A stretch of DNA of 16,450 bases from an uncultured Eubacteriales bacterium (GCA_900547405.1 URGL01000057.1:1-16450), one strand, 5' to 3'; numbered from the stretch's first letter, positions 6,984-13,305 are shown. Numbers and translations are program-made. Notes: generated by a model from the letters alone, not told the origin.

Positions 6984-8247
6984 AGATATCTCCTCCTTCC
7001 AGGAAATAGGTGCTGTGGAGTTCCAGGGTCTTGGCGCAGGCCACCACATCCTCCTTGGTGACCTTGGCCAGCAGATCCATGTGCGTCTCCCAGCTCCGGC
7101 CGGTTTGGGCCATGGTAATGGCCGAGTAATAGTTCTCCATAGCGGAGGGGGAATCCTGGACGCTGCGCAGAGCGGTGAGAAGGGACTGCTTGGAGGCGGC
7201 AAGCTCCTCATCCGTGATCTGCCCCCCCTGGCAGGCCTCCAGCTGGGAAAGGACTTCCCGGCGGACGTGGTCCTCCTTGTCGAAGTCAATGCCCGCGGAT
7301 ACCAGCAAAATGCCCTTGGCGGCATAATAGCCGGAGCCGATGGAGTAGCAGAGACTTTGCTTTTCCCGCACATTCTGGAAAAGCTTGGAGGTCACGTCTC
7401 CGCCAAGGATGCCGTTTGTCACCTGCATGGCGGCAAACCGGTCGTCCCGATTGGTGATGGGGGTGAGAAAACCCATGCAGAGCTTGCCCTGGGCCACCTC
7501 CATGGCTTCCCGCCTGTCCTGCCGGACCCCGGGAGTCAGGTCCGTCTGCCCGGGCATTTCCCGGGGCTGACGAATTTCCCGGGCGAACATCTTTCTTACA
7601 AGGTCCGCCACCCGGCCCGGATCGGCGGAGCCTACGTAATAGACCTCCACCGGGCTCTCCCGGCGGAGGGCCTCGTAGTGGCGGAGAAGCTCCTGAGGCG
7701 TAATGGCCTCCACCTCCTGCCGGGTACCCATCTTGGGCACACCGTAGGGGTCCTGGCCGCAGAGGGTCTCCAGCAGCTTCTGGGCGGCATAGACCCGCTT
7801 GTCATTGAGCTCCGACTCGATGGCGGCGATCTGGTTGATCTTCTCCCCCTCCACAAAGTCCTTCAAAAGCCCTCCGTCCTCTGTAGGATAGTCGAAGAGC
7901 AGCTCTGTGACGAAGTCCAGTGTCTTTTCCAGCACCGATTCCCCCTCCAGGGCAAACCGGTCGTCCATCAGGCTGACATAGAAGCCTGAGGCCTGATAAT
8001 CCCCCGCCCGCCGGGAAATAGGGCTGACGGAAGCGCCGTAGAGGTCGTCCAGCCGCAGCGTGATCTGCCGCAGGTCCGGCGCTGACTTGCAGCCTCGGAG
8101 CAGCACACTGGGAATCAGGGCATTTTTGCCGCTCTCCCCCCGGCGCATTTCCCGGAGATACTGGATGCTGACACAGTTCTGCTTAAACCGGCGGTCCTGG
8201 ATGCAGGTCAGGTACACGCCGGGATAAATTGTTGTCCTTTGGATCAT
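6970..8247 (-). CDS. M16-like peptidase homologue lacking the zinc motif, YmfF-like
   Basis: A 425-residue M16-fold protein without the HxxEH zinc motif; the corresponding N-terminal region reads RGCKSAPDLRQITLRLDDLYG. It is therefore expected to be a non-catalytic partner of the active peptidase encoded just downstream. M16 features that remain include LDDLYGAS (about 67-74) and the C-terminal-domain motif LGGDVTSKLFQNVREKQSLCYSIGS (about 285-310). The ATG at 8247 has AAAGGAGAAT immediately upstream. It is the first gene of a tightly packed ymfF-ymfH-lgt operon reading leftward. Active/inactive M16 pairs are a common arrangement (YmfF/YmfH, AlbE/AlbF). Confidence 0.9.
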   Translation of the reverse strand: MIQRTTIYPGVYLTCIQDRRFKQNCVSIQYLREMRRGESGKNALIPSVLLRGCKSAPDLRQITLRLDDLYGASVSPISRRAGDYQASGFYVSLMDDRFALEGESVLEKTLDFVTELLFDYPTEDGGLLKDFVEGEKINQIAAIESELNDKRVYAAQKLLETLCGQDPYGVPKMGTRQEVEAITPQELLRHYEALRRESPVEVYYVGSADPGRVADLVRKMFAREIRQPREMPGQTDLTPGVRQDRREAMEVAQGKLCMGFLTPITNRDDRFAAMQVTNGILGGDVTSKLFQNVREKQSLCYSIGSGYYAAKGILLVSAGIDFDKEDHVRREVLSQLEACQGGQITDEELAASKQSLLTALRSVQDSPSAMENYYSAITMAQTGRSWETHMDLLAKVTKEDVVACAKTLELHSTYFLEGGDICAAL

Positions 8248-8277
8248 AGAATTCTCCTTTGCATACAGGTAAGGACT

Positions 8278-8283
8278 ATTATA
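8278..8283 (-). promoter_or_regulatory. Probable -10 element for the M16/lgt operon
   Basis: TATAAT on the minus strand, 30 bases before the ymfF-like ATG. The sequence 17 bases further upstream (TATCTA) is a poor -35, so either an activator is needed or the true -35 is degenerate. Confidence 0.5.
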
Positions 8284-8330
8284 TACGATTTGGAGGAAAA
8301 TAGATAGCGGTCCGGAAAATTTTTGATTTT

Positions 8331-8449
8331 ACCCTCTCCTGGGAGAGGGTGGCAGGGCGAAGCCCTGACGGGTGTGGGGCGGTGTATCCTCCGACTCGGT
8401 ACCGCCCCTCATCCGCCGCTGCGGCGGCACCTTCCCCCAAGGGAAGGTT
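8331..8449 (+). repeat. Dispersed hairpin repeat R1, full copy 2
   Basis: A second full copy of the repeat at 5-128, in the same orientation. It is nearly identical through GGGTGTGGGGCGG, variable in the loop of the third stem, and conserved again from CCGCCCCTC to the final CCTTCCC/GGGAAGG hairpin. Here it occupies the gap between the divergent M16 operon and murI, ending 7 bases before the murI -35. Confidence 0.85.
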
Positions 8450-8455
8450 GGGGGA

Positions 8456-8484
8456 TTGCATTTTTCCCCTGATTTTGCTATGAT
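8456..8484 (+). promoter_or_regulatory. Promoter of the murI-udk-HAD operon
   Basis: TTGCAT (8456-8461), 17 bases, TATGAT (8479-8484), giving a start near 8491 and a leader of about 30 bases before the murI ATG. Confidence 0.75.
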
Positions 8485-8522
8485 AGAGAGTAAGCAAACC
8501 CAGGCAGAAAGCAGGTGCTCTT

Positions 8523-9305
8523 ATGAATACGAAAGAGGACTATATCGGCGTATTTGACTCCGGCGTAGGGGGGATCAGCGTCCTGCGGCACCTGCGGCGG
8601 GTGATGCCCAGCGAAAAATTTTTATACTACGGCGACTCTGCCAACGCCCCCTACGGCATCCGGAAAAAGGAAGAGGTAGAGGCCCTGAGCTTTGCCGTGG
8701 TCGAAAAGCTGATGCCCCGGGGGCTGAAGGCCCTGGTTGTGGCCTGCAACACCGCCACCTCCGCAGCCATCGGGGACCTGCGGGCAAAGTATCCGGATCT
8801 GATCGTGGTGGGCATTGAGCCCGCCCTGAAGCTGGCAGCGACCCGGTTCCCCGGCGGAGGCATCGGCGTCATGGCTACCCCCATGACCCTGGGGGAGGAA
8901 AAATTCGCCCGGCTTCTGCGGCGCTACGAAACCCAGTGCAGCATCTATAAAATTCCCGCTCCGAATCTGGTGGAGATCGTCGAGCACGGCCAAGTAGACA
9001 CCCGGAAAAACATCGATATGCTCCAGCGGCTCTTCCTTCCCTACCGGGGACGGCTGGACGCTCTGGTTCTGGGCTGCACCCACTACCCCTTTGCCTCCCA
9101 CACCATCGGGAGAATTCTGGGTCCCCAGGTAGAGATCCTGGACGGCGGCGACGGCACCGCCCGGGAGACCCGGCGGCGGCTGCAAGAGGCGGGGCTCCTG
9201 CGGGAAGGCCCCGGGGAGATCCTGATTGAAAACAGCCTGCCATCCAAACAAATTCTGGAGCTTTCCTGGCGACTGCTGGGCAGCCCGAAAAGACAGGAGA
9301 GATAG
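8523..9305 (+). CDS. murI: Glutamate racemase
   Basis: A 260-residue cytoplasmic enzyme that interconverts L- and D-glutamate, supplying D-Glu for peptidoglycan. The two catalytic cysteines are C75 in VACNTATSAA and C185 in VLGCTHYPF. Other family motifs are FDSGVGGISVL (11-21), YYGDSANAPYG (35-45), GVMATP (115-120) and the late DGGDGTA. Length is normal for the family. The ATG at 8523 has a modest AGGTG 5 bases upstream. It is the first gene of a plus-strand operon, with udk starting 6 bases after its stop. Confidence 0.97.
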   Translation: MNTKEDYIGVFDSGVGGISVLRHLRRVMPSEKFLYYGDSANAPYGIRKKEEVEALSFAVVEKLMPRGLKALVVACNTATSAAIGDLRAKYPDLIVVGIEPALKLAATRFPGGGIGVMATPMTLGEEKFARLLRRYETQCSIYKIPAPNLVEIVEHGQVDTRKNIDMLQRLFLPYRGRLDALVLGCTHYPFASHTIGRILGPQVEILDGGDGTARETRRRLQEAGLLREGPGEILIENSLPSKQILELSWRLLGSPKRQER

Positions 9306-9311
9306 TGAGCT

Positions 9312-9956
9312 ATGGACAACAACATTCTGGTCATCGGCATTGCCGGAGGCTCCGCCAGCGGCAAGACCACCCTGATGAAAAATCTGATTGCCGACTTTGA
9401 GGACGAGGTAACGGTGCTCAGCCACGACAACTACTATAAGCGCCACGACGAGCTGAGCTACGAAGAGCGCAGCCGCCTGAACTATGACGAGCCGGATGCC
9501 TTCGACACCAGTCTCATGGTCTACCACCTGGACCAGCTCCGTCACGGCCACCCCATCGAGTGCCCGGTGTACGACTTCACCGTCCACAACCGCAGTGACG
9601 AGACCATCCATCTGGAGCCCCGGCGGGTCATCATCGTGGAGGGCATTCTGATCTTCGAAAATGAAGAGCTGCGAAATCTCATGGACATCCGTATCTTTGT
9701 AGACTCCGATGCCGATATCCGCCTCTGCCGCCGGATCAAGCGGGATGTCAATAAGCGGGGCCGCTCCCTGGAAAGCGTACTGAACCAGTACCAGGAGACG
9801 GTGAAGCCCATGCATGAGCGGTATGTGGAGCCCAGCAAGAAATTTGCCCATCTGGTGGTGCCGGAGGGAGGCAAAAATATGGTAGCCCTGGATATGATCG
9901 TCAGCCGCATCCGCCGCCACCTGAAGGAGGACTACTTTGGACAGCCTGATCTTTGA
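9312..9956 (+). CDS. udk: Uridine kinase
   Basis: A 214-residue P-loop kinase that phosphorylates uridine (and cytidine) in pyrimidine salvage. Walker A is GGSASGKTT (12-20). The substrate-binding stretch LSHDNYYKRHDELS (36-49), the NYDEPDAFD segment (57-65) and YDFTVHNR (about 86-93) are typical, as is the lid region CRRIKRDVNKRGRS. The ATG at 9312 is preceded by AGGAGA 11 bases upstream, inside the end of murI. It overlaps the next gene by 20 bases. The C-terminus (EDYFGQPDL) is slightly extended by the overlap. Confidence 0.96.
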   Translation: MDNNILVIGIAGGSASGKTTLMKNLIADFEDEVTVLSHDNYYKRHDELSYEERSRLNYDEPDAFDTSLMVYHLDQLRHGHPIECPVYDFTVHNRSDETIHLEPRRVIIVEGILIFENEELRNLMDIRIFVDSDADIRLCRRIKRDVNKRGRSLESVLNQYQETVKPMHERYVEPSKKFAHLVVPEGGKNMVALDMIVSRIRRHLKEDYFGQPDL

Positions 9957-10572
9957 TATCGACGGTACCCTCTGGGATTCCCGGGCCCTGGTGGCCGAGG
10001 GGTTCAACCTCCAGCTCCGGGACGAGGGAATGGAGCGCTACGCCGTGGACGCGGAGCGGCTCAAGGGTCTCTTCGGGAAAACCATGACGGAAATTGCCGA
10101 CGCCCTGTTCCCGGACCAGCCGAAGCAGATCCGCTATCCCCTTATGGAGCGCTGCATGGTCCGGGAAGACCGGCACCTGGCCCAGGATCCCTGCCGCATC
10201 GGCTACCCAAAGATCTGTGAGACCCTGGAGGCCCTCCACCAGACCCATCGGCTTTTCATCGTCAGCAACAGCCAGAAGGGCTACCCGGAGCTGTGCATGG
10301 AGAAGCTGGGCATCGGCCACCTTTTTTCCGGCCACCTGTGCTACGGGGACACCCAAGCCCCAAAGGGCGTGACCATCCAGACATTGCTGGAAAAGTACCG
10401 TATCCCCTCCGCCTGCTACATCGGTGACACCCAGGGGGATATGGAAGCATCCTACCAGGCAGGGCTCCCCTTCGTCTGGGCCAGCTACGGCTTCGGCCAG
10501 CCGGAAAACTATGACTGGAAAATTGAGAAGCCGGAGGAATTGGTTGCTCTGGTAAGGAATCACGCGCTATAA
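9937..10572 (+). CDS. HAD family hydrolase, phosphoglycolate-phosphatase-like
   Basis: A 211-residue haloacid-dehalogenase superfamily phosphatase. Motif I is FDIDGTLWDS with nucleophile D7 and general acid D9, motif II is IVSNS (S110), motif III Lys is K143 in APKG, and motif IV is IGDTQGD (D164, D168). The helical cap lies between motifs I and II (about 15-85), a class I type. The start is TTG at 9937, 6 bases after AAGGAGG, within the end of udk. The substrate cannot be read from sequence. Placement beside udk hints at a nucleotide or sugar-phosphate substrate, but that is inference. Confidence 0.9.
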   Translation: MDSLIFDIDGTLWDSRALVAEGFNLQLRDEGMERYAVDAERLKGLFGKTMTEIADALFPDQPKQIRYPLMERCMVREDRHLAQDPCRIGYPKICETLEALHQTHRLFIVSNSQKGYPELCMEKLGIGHLFSGHLCYGDTQAPKGVTIQTLLEKYRIPSACYIGDTQGDMEASYQAGLPFVWASYGFGQPENYDWKIEKPEELVALVRNHAL

Positions 10573-10608
10573 AACCAAACAGCCCGCCTTGACATTTTGG
10601 CAGGCTGT
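10570..10608 (-). terminator. Minus-strand terminator / promoter-overlapping dyad
   Basis: Arms ACAGCCCGCC (10579-10588) and GGCAGGCTGT (10599-10608) pair at 9 of 10 positions around a 10-base loop. On the minus strand the stem is followed by a T-rich TTTGGTTTTA tail, fitting an intrinsic terminator for a leftward transcript. The loop on the plus strand is the -35 of the rightward promoter. Confidence 0.55.
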
Positions 10609-10616
10609 GGTATAAT
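10589..10616 (+). promoter_or_regulatory. Strong rightward promoter of a small RNA locus
   Basis: TTGACA (10589-10594), 16 bases, TATAAT (10611-10616). Transcription should start near 10623, exactly where the long inverted repeat begins. No sizeable plus-strand gene lies downstream; the next large gene is on the opposite strand. Confidence 0.75.
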
Positions 10617-10622
10617 GAATGT

Positions 10623-10859
10623 GAAAAGAGCATTACCGATAAGCGGTCTGCTCAATTCTGGTTGGCTAGGTTAAAAATACCATAGGAACCGTCACTTTGC
10701 AGAGTGGCGGTTCCTGCTCTTTACGGTGATCGTAATGGTAAAACTACCAATATGTATCGTCAGCGTAATCGGCATGGTGCTCACCCCCTTTACAGGAGCG
10801 TAGCAGACCGCCTTATCCGTATTATGGTAATGCTCTTCCCGGCCCTTTGAGGGGCCGGG
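10623..10859 (+). ncRNA. Structured small RNA with paired ends (type I toxin-antitoxin-like)
   Basis: A predicted transcript of about 235 bases from the 10589-10616 promoter to a GC-rich hairpin at 10838-10859. Its ends pair: 10626-10637 with 10826-10837 (12 of 12), and 10642-10651 with 10802-10811. A strong internal hairpin, AGGAACCG...CGGTTCCT, lies at 10684-10714. It contains a 22-codon hydrophobic frame (ATG 10735 to TAG 10803) with only a weak GGTGA upstream. Paired ends, small size and an overlapping antisense unit resemble type I toxin mRNAs; 6S RNA was considered. No family was recognised with certainty. Confidence 0.5.
10692..10775 (-). CDS. Putative 27-residue small peptide
   Basis: A short minus-strand frame with ATG at 10775 and TGA at 10692-10694. 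A strong AAGGGGGT ribosome site lies 7 bases upstream (10783-10790). The leftward promoter at 10863-10891 and the terminator at 10579-10608 make it a complete small gene. The peptide begins MPITLTIHIGSFTITITVK, an alternating polar/hydrophobic pattern, and ends in a basic tail, SRNRHSAK. It lies wholly inside the region covered by the rightward RNA. I do not recognise a characterised family; a toxic or membrane-active peptide is one possibility. Confidence 0.45.
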   Translation of the reverse strand: MPITLTIHIGSFTITITVKSRNRHSAK

Positions 10860-10862
10860 ATT

Positions 10863-10891
10863 ATCTTATCAGGAAATTACTAATTTGTCAA
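10863..10891 (-). promoter_or_regulatory. Leftward promoter facing the small RNA locus
   Basis: On the minus strand TTGACA (10886-10891), 17 bases, TAAGAT (10863-10868). It would begin an RNA near 10856 running left through the 27-codon frame to the hairpin at 10579-10608, fully overlapping the rightward transcript. Confidence 0.65.
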
Positions 10892-10911
10892 TTTCTGTTT
10901 GCGTTTCCGCT

Positions 10912-10942
10912 ACTTTTTCTTCCCCGCAGGGGAAGAAAAAGT
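10912..10942 (-). terminator. Terminator of the ROK-like gene
   Basis: Perfect 14-base arms (ACTTTTTCTTCCCC and its complement) around a 3-base loop, beginning at the last base of the ROK-like stop codon. Its A/T outer arms supply T-runs on both strands, so it can act bidirectionally. Confidence 0.8.
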
Positions 10943-12321
10943 CAGATGATCTCCGGCAGACTCGCCGCGGCCACGGCTTGGCCGATGCGGCGGGTCTTTT
11001 CGTCCGGGAGCATCAGGGTAAGCTTTTTGGCCAGATCCGGATGGTCCTCCTTCAGCACCCGGCAGGCGGTATCCAGGATGACCTCGCCGCCCCGGGCGGA
11101 CATGACCCGGCCCATAAGAATGATCCGCTCAATGTCGTAGAACTGGGCATAGAGCACGGCGGTATGGGCCAGATACACGCCGATGTCCTGGAAGACCTCC
11201 AGGGCTCTTGGGTCCGACTCCTCGGCCAGGGCCTGGACCACCTTCAGCTGCTCCGCCGGAGATAGGCTCTCGTCCAGCCGGATCCCCGCCCGGGGTGCCA
11301 GCTTCAGCACCGCGTCCTGGGAGAAGTACTTGCAGCCGGCACCGATATCCGTAGACCATTCGTCTGCCGCGGCTTCTTCGCTGAGATCCACCGGGGCGAA
11401 GGCCAGCTCAGAGACCCAGTCCAGCACATTCTGGTCCTTGTCCACATAGCCCACAGCCTCGCTGGTGCCCATGGCAATGCCCATGATCCGGCCCGTGCCC
11501 AGGCCCATGGCTCCCGCCAGGGCGGATACGTCCCCGTCGTTGGCCACAACGATGGGCACATCCCCGATCTCCTTGGCCGCCCGGTCGAAGCAGGTCTTGA
11601 CCTCCTCCCAGCGGCTCCGGGGAACCTTATAGAAGATGCTGGACACCATAGGCGCGTTGCCAACGAAGACCCCGGCAGAGGACACGCCAATGGCATCCAC
11701 CCGAGGCAGCTTTGACGCGGCGGTGCGCAGCGCCTTTACAATATGCTGATACTGGTACTGGGGATCCTCCTGGAGCTTTGGGAACCAGACAACCTCCTCG
11801 GTATAGACGCATTCCCCGTCCATCACGGCGGACACCTTCCGGTCAGACCCTCCGGCATCAAAGCCGATGCGGCAGCCATCCAGGTGGCCTCCCAGAGGCC
11901 GGGGGGCCTCGTTGGGCTGAGGGCAATCCTCCAGGGACCTGTCCAGAATTTCCAGGTCCCGCTCATAGACCTTCCGGAAAAAGTCCGCGTCAAAGGCCCG
12001 GTTTCCGGTGGGAGTATAGTCCTCCCGCAGCCGCTCCGCGATCTCGTGGCAGCCGCAGAGATAGATCCGGAACCCGCCCACAGACCAGAGCAGGAACTTC
12101 ACCATCCGCTCCACATACCGGCAGTCCGCCCGGGCAAAGGCCTCGGTGCCATGGATCCGGGTCCGCCAAACCGTGATCTTCCCGTCGTTGCGCTCCACCG
12201 CAATGGCAATGGGGATCGCCGCTTCCTTCAAATAGGCCTCCCGCCAGACGCCGAAGGGAATAAACCCCGGGTCCAGCTTGGGCATATGCTTCAGGTCTAT
12301 AGAAACACCCAGATACTCCAC
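10942..12321 (-). CDS. ROK-like (sugar kinase/ASKHA fold) protein with N-terminal extension
   Basis: A 459-residue protein. The C-terminal two thirds have ROK/sugar-kinase features: the phosphate-binding strand-loop IGFDAGGSDRKVSAV (152-166), GVSSAGVF (212-219), the catalytic-type VVANDGDVSALAGAMGLG (258-275) and GIAMGTSEAVGYVD (281-294). The typical ROK zinc-site cysteine motif is not evident. The first about 150 residues, with several cysteines (C67, C89, C91), do not belong to the minimal ROK fold and I do not recognise them. The start is GTG at 12321, with GGAGG 8 bases upstream. It stands alone between its own promoter and terminator. A glycokinase role is likely from the fold; the sugar is unknown. 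It lacks an obvious DNA-binding domain, so it is not a typical ROK repressor. Confidence 0.8.
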   Translation of the reverse strand: MEYLGVSIDLKHMPKLDPGFIPFGVWREAYLKEAAIPIAIAVERNDGKITVWRTRIHGTEAFARADCRYVERMVKFLLWSVGGFRIYLCGCHEIAERLREDYTPTGNRAFDADFFRKVYERDLEILDRSLEDCPQPNEAPRPLGGHLDGCRIGFDAGGSDRKVSAVMDGECVYTEEVVWFPKLQEDPQYQYQHIVKALRTAASKLPRVDAIGVSSAGVFVGNAPMVSSIFYKVPRSRWEEVKTCFDRAAKEIGDVPIVVANDGDVSALAGAMGLGTGRIMGIAMGTSEAVGYVDKDQNVLDWVSELAFAPVDLSEEAAADEWSTDIGAGCKYFSQDAVLKLAPRAGIRLDESLSPAEQLKVVQALAEESDPRALEVFQDIGVYLAHTAVLYAQFYDIERIILMGRVMSARGGEVILDTACRVLKEDHPDLAKKLTLMLPDEKTRRIGQAVAAASLPEII

Positions 12322-12342
12322 AGCACAAACCTCCGTTTCGGT

Positions 12343-12369
12343 AAAAAAGCCCCGTCTCGGCGGGTCTTT
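12343..12369 (-). terminator. Terminator-like hairpin in the ROK-like gene leader
   Basis: On the minus strand an AAAG-a-CCCG stem pairs with CGGG-g-CTTT and is followed by TTTTTT. It lies between the promoter (12376-12404) and the GTG start, starting within a few bases of the expected transcription start. It looks like an intrinsic terminator placed in the leader, so it may be an attenuator. Confidence 0.55.
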
Positions 12370-12375
12370 GGGTGG

Positions 12376-12404
12376 ATTATATCATAGGCGAAGCGGCTTC
12401 GCAA
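12376..12404 (-). promoter_or_regulatory. Promoter of the ROK-like gene with overlapping dyad
   Basis: On the minus strand TTGCGA (12399-12404), 17 bases, TATAAT (12376-12381). A perfect dyad, GCGAAGC-x-GCTTCGC (12388-12402), covers the spacer and part of the -35, a position typical of a repressor operator. Confidence 0.75.
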
Positions 12405-12443
12405 GAGACGGCTAAGAAAAAATGTACAAAAAAAGTTGAAAAG

Positions 12444-12457
12444 AAAACCCTCTCCTG
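12444..12457 (+). repeat. Truncated start of repeat R1
   Basis: The first bases of R1 (ACCCTCTCCTG, preceded by AAA as in copy 1) appear here. They stop at 12457, where R1 would continue GGAGAGGG. The sequence changes abruptly to a gene tail, which suggests a junction. Confidence 0.5.
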
Positions 12458-12567
12458 ATTACCGCAAGGCCCAGGCGTATCTGCGGCAGGCTGTGGCAAT
12501 CAAGGCGAACATTGATCATCTGCTCGGCGTAACGGACGGGCGGGAAAATAAGGCCCAGGAGCGATAG
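12457..12567 (+). pseudogene. Truncated 3' end of a mobile-element gene (possibly relaxase)
   Basis: An open frame ending in TAG at 12565-12567 encodes 36 residues, starting DYRKAQAYLRQAVAIKANI and ending in a charged tail (TDGRENKAQER). It has no start or ribosome site, because the frame is cut at the R1 junction. The amphipathic helix with a charged end resembles C-termini of clostridial mobilisation relaxases, and palindromes follow directly. That identity is a weak inference; gene-tail status is better supported by composition and context. Confidence 0.4.
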
Positions 12568-12600
12568 CGACAGGCCGCAGACAATGGGCGCATAGCGCCG

Positions 12601-12704
12601 GGACTTTGGGACAATTTGTCCCGAAGTTCAGCGGGTTTGGGGAGCTCCCCAACAAGCATTTTTGCGGGCCTGCGGCCAGCAAAAATTTCGGAGTGTGGCC
12701 ACAC
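12601..12704. other. Cluster of four palindromes, candidate transfer origin
   Basis: In order: a long stem GGACTTTGGGACA/TGTCCCGAAGTTC (12601-12629), the perfect palindrome TTGGGGAGCTCCCCAA (12637-12652), ATTTTTGC/GCAAAAAT arms with an inner GGCC/GGCC stem (12658-12686), and GTGTGGCCACAC (12693-12704). The stretch 12705-12772 that follows has no gene. Such stacked hairpins beside mobilisation genes are typical of oriT regions, but no nic site could be assigned. Confidence 0.45.
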
Positions 12705-12772
12705 CCGAATTGCTTGCCATTTAGCGGCACCCCCGAAAAGCCCCCTAAAAACGAGAAAAACGAAGGCCCTTT

Positions 12773-13129
12773 TTACTTGACCTCCGTTTCTCTGGCTTTT
12801 TGTAGTCCCTCTGCTGTGGCCTCCATGACCGTCAATTCCTTTTCGTCCATTGTATTGAGCAGCCTGTCAATATGCTGGCGGCAGTCGCTTTCGCCGTTCT
12901 GCCTGTCAGGATAAAAGAACTGGTCTACGGAAATATCCAACAGGGTGACGATTTGGTAAAAGGTGTTCAGGCTTGGATGCTGGCCCCGGTTCTCAAAATA
13001 CATGATGGAACGAGGGGTACGGTCTACGAGCTGTGCAAGGTATTCCTGTGTCCAGCCTTTCGCCTCTCTCTTGCGCTTGATCTCCCGGCCTAATGCGTGG
13101 AAGTCAAGCCGTCTGGTGTCTTGGTACAT
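12773..13129 (-). CDS. XRE-family helix-turn-helix regulator
   Basis: A 118-residue cytoplasmic DNA-binding protein. The HTH domain spans about residues 13-70: LGREIKRKREAKGWTQEYLA, then LVDRTPRSIMYFENRGQHPS, then FYQIVTLLDISVDQFFYPD. A helical C-terminal region (HIDRLLNTMDEKELTVMEATAEGL) probably dimerises. The start chosen is ATG at 13129, because the AGGGGTG site (13138-13144) is 8 bases away; the ATG at 13135 is too close to it. It is divergent from the two-component genes and probably controls the mobile element or its own promoter. Confidence 0.85.
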   Translation of the reverse strand: MYQDTRRLDFHALGREIKRKREAKGWTQEYLAQLVDRTPRSIMYFENRGQHPSLNTFYQIVTLLDISVDQFFYPDRQNGESDCRQHIDRLLNTMDEKELTVMEATAEGLQKARETEVK

Positions 13130-13211
13130 TCTCATATCACCCCTATATTATTTTACATTTCGGGTTTGACTATGAGAACGAAACACAATTTTATGTTTTA
13201 GTAGTATTTTA

Positions 13212-13256
13212 TTGCCCGTCGGCAAGGTTGCCGATGTTACACGGACAAGGTATAAT
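13212..13256 (+). promoter_or_regulatory. Response-regulator promoter with TTGCC/GGCAA half-sites
   Basis: TTGCCG (13228-13233), 17 bases, TATAAT (13251-13256). Overlapping the -35 is the dyad TCGGCAA-GG-TTGCCGA (13219-13234), and a further TTGCC at 13212-13216 faces the same GGCAA. The alternating half-sites look like an operator, perhaps for the divergent XRE protein. Confidence 0.65.
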
Positions 13257-13275
13257 AACAGAAAGAAAATTTGAA

Positions 13276-13305
13276 AACTACACTTTAATCACAAAAATCT
13301 ATGAT
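13276..13305 (+). promoter_or_regulatory. 20-bp box shared with the lipoprotein promoter
   Basis: AACTACAC-TTT-AATCACAAA (13276-13295) matches 15437-15456 at 18 of 20 positions. Its two halves form an imperfect 11-bp-spaced direct repeat, as OmpR-family regulators prefer. A TATGAT (13300-13305) follows 4 bases later. The box lies downstream of the upstream TATAAT, so it could serve autorepression or a second promoter. Confidence 0.5.

Noticed and set aside
6984..7373. N-terminal extension of the active M16 peptidase
   Set aside because: It overlaps the partner gene in another frame; GTG at 6983 has a strong ribosome site.
8622..10007. 461-codon open frame antisense to murI, udk and the HAD gene
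   Set aside because: It lies opposite three well-supported genes, has no ribosome site or family motifs, and is expected by chance in GC-rich DNA.
10623..10859. 6S RNA or SRP RNA identity for the small RNA
   Set aside because: End pairing and size are compatible with 6S RNA, but the strong internal hairpin, complete opposite-strand promoter and small ORF fit poorly. The conserved SRP RNA tetraloop region is absent.
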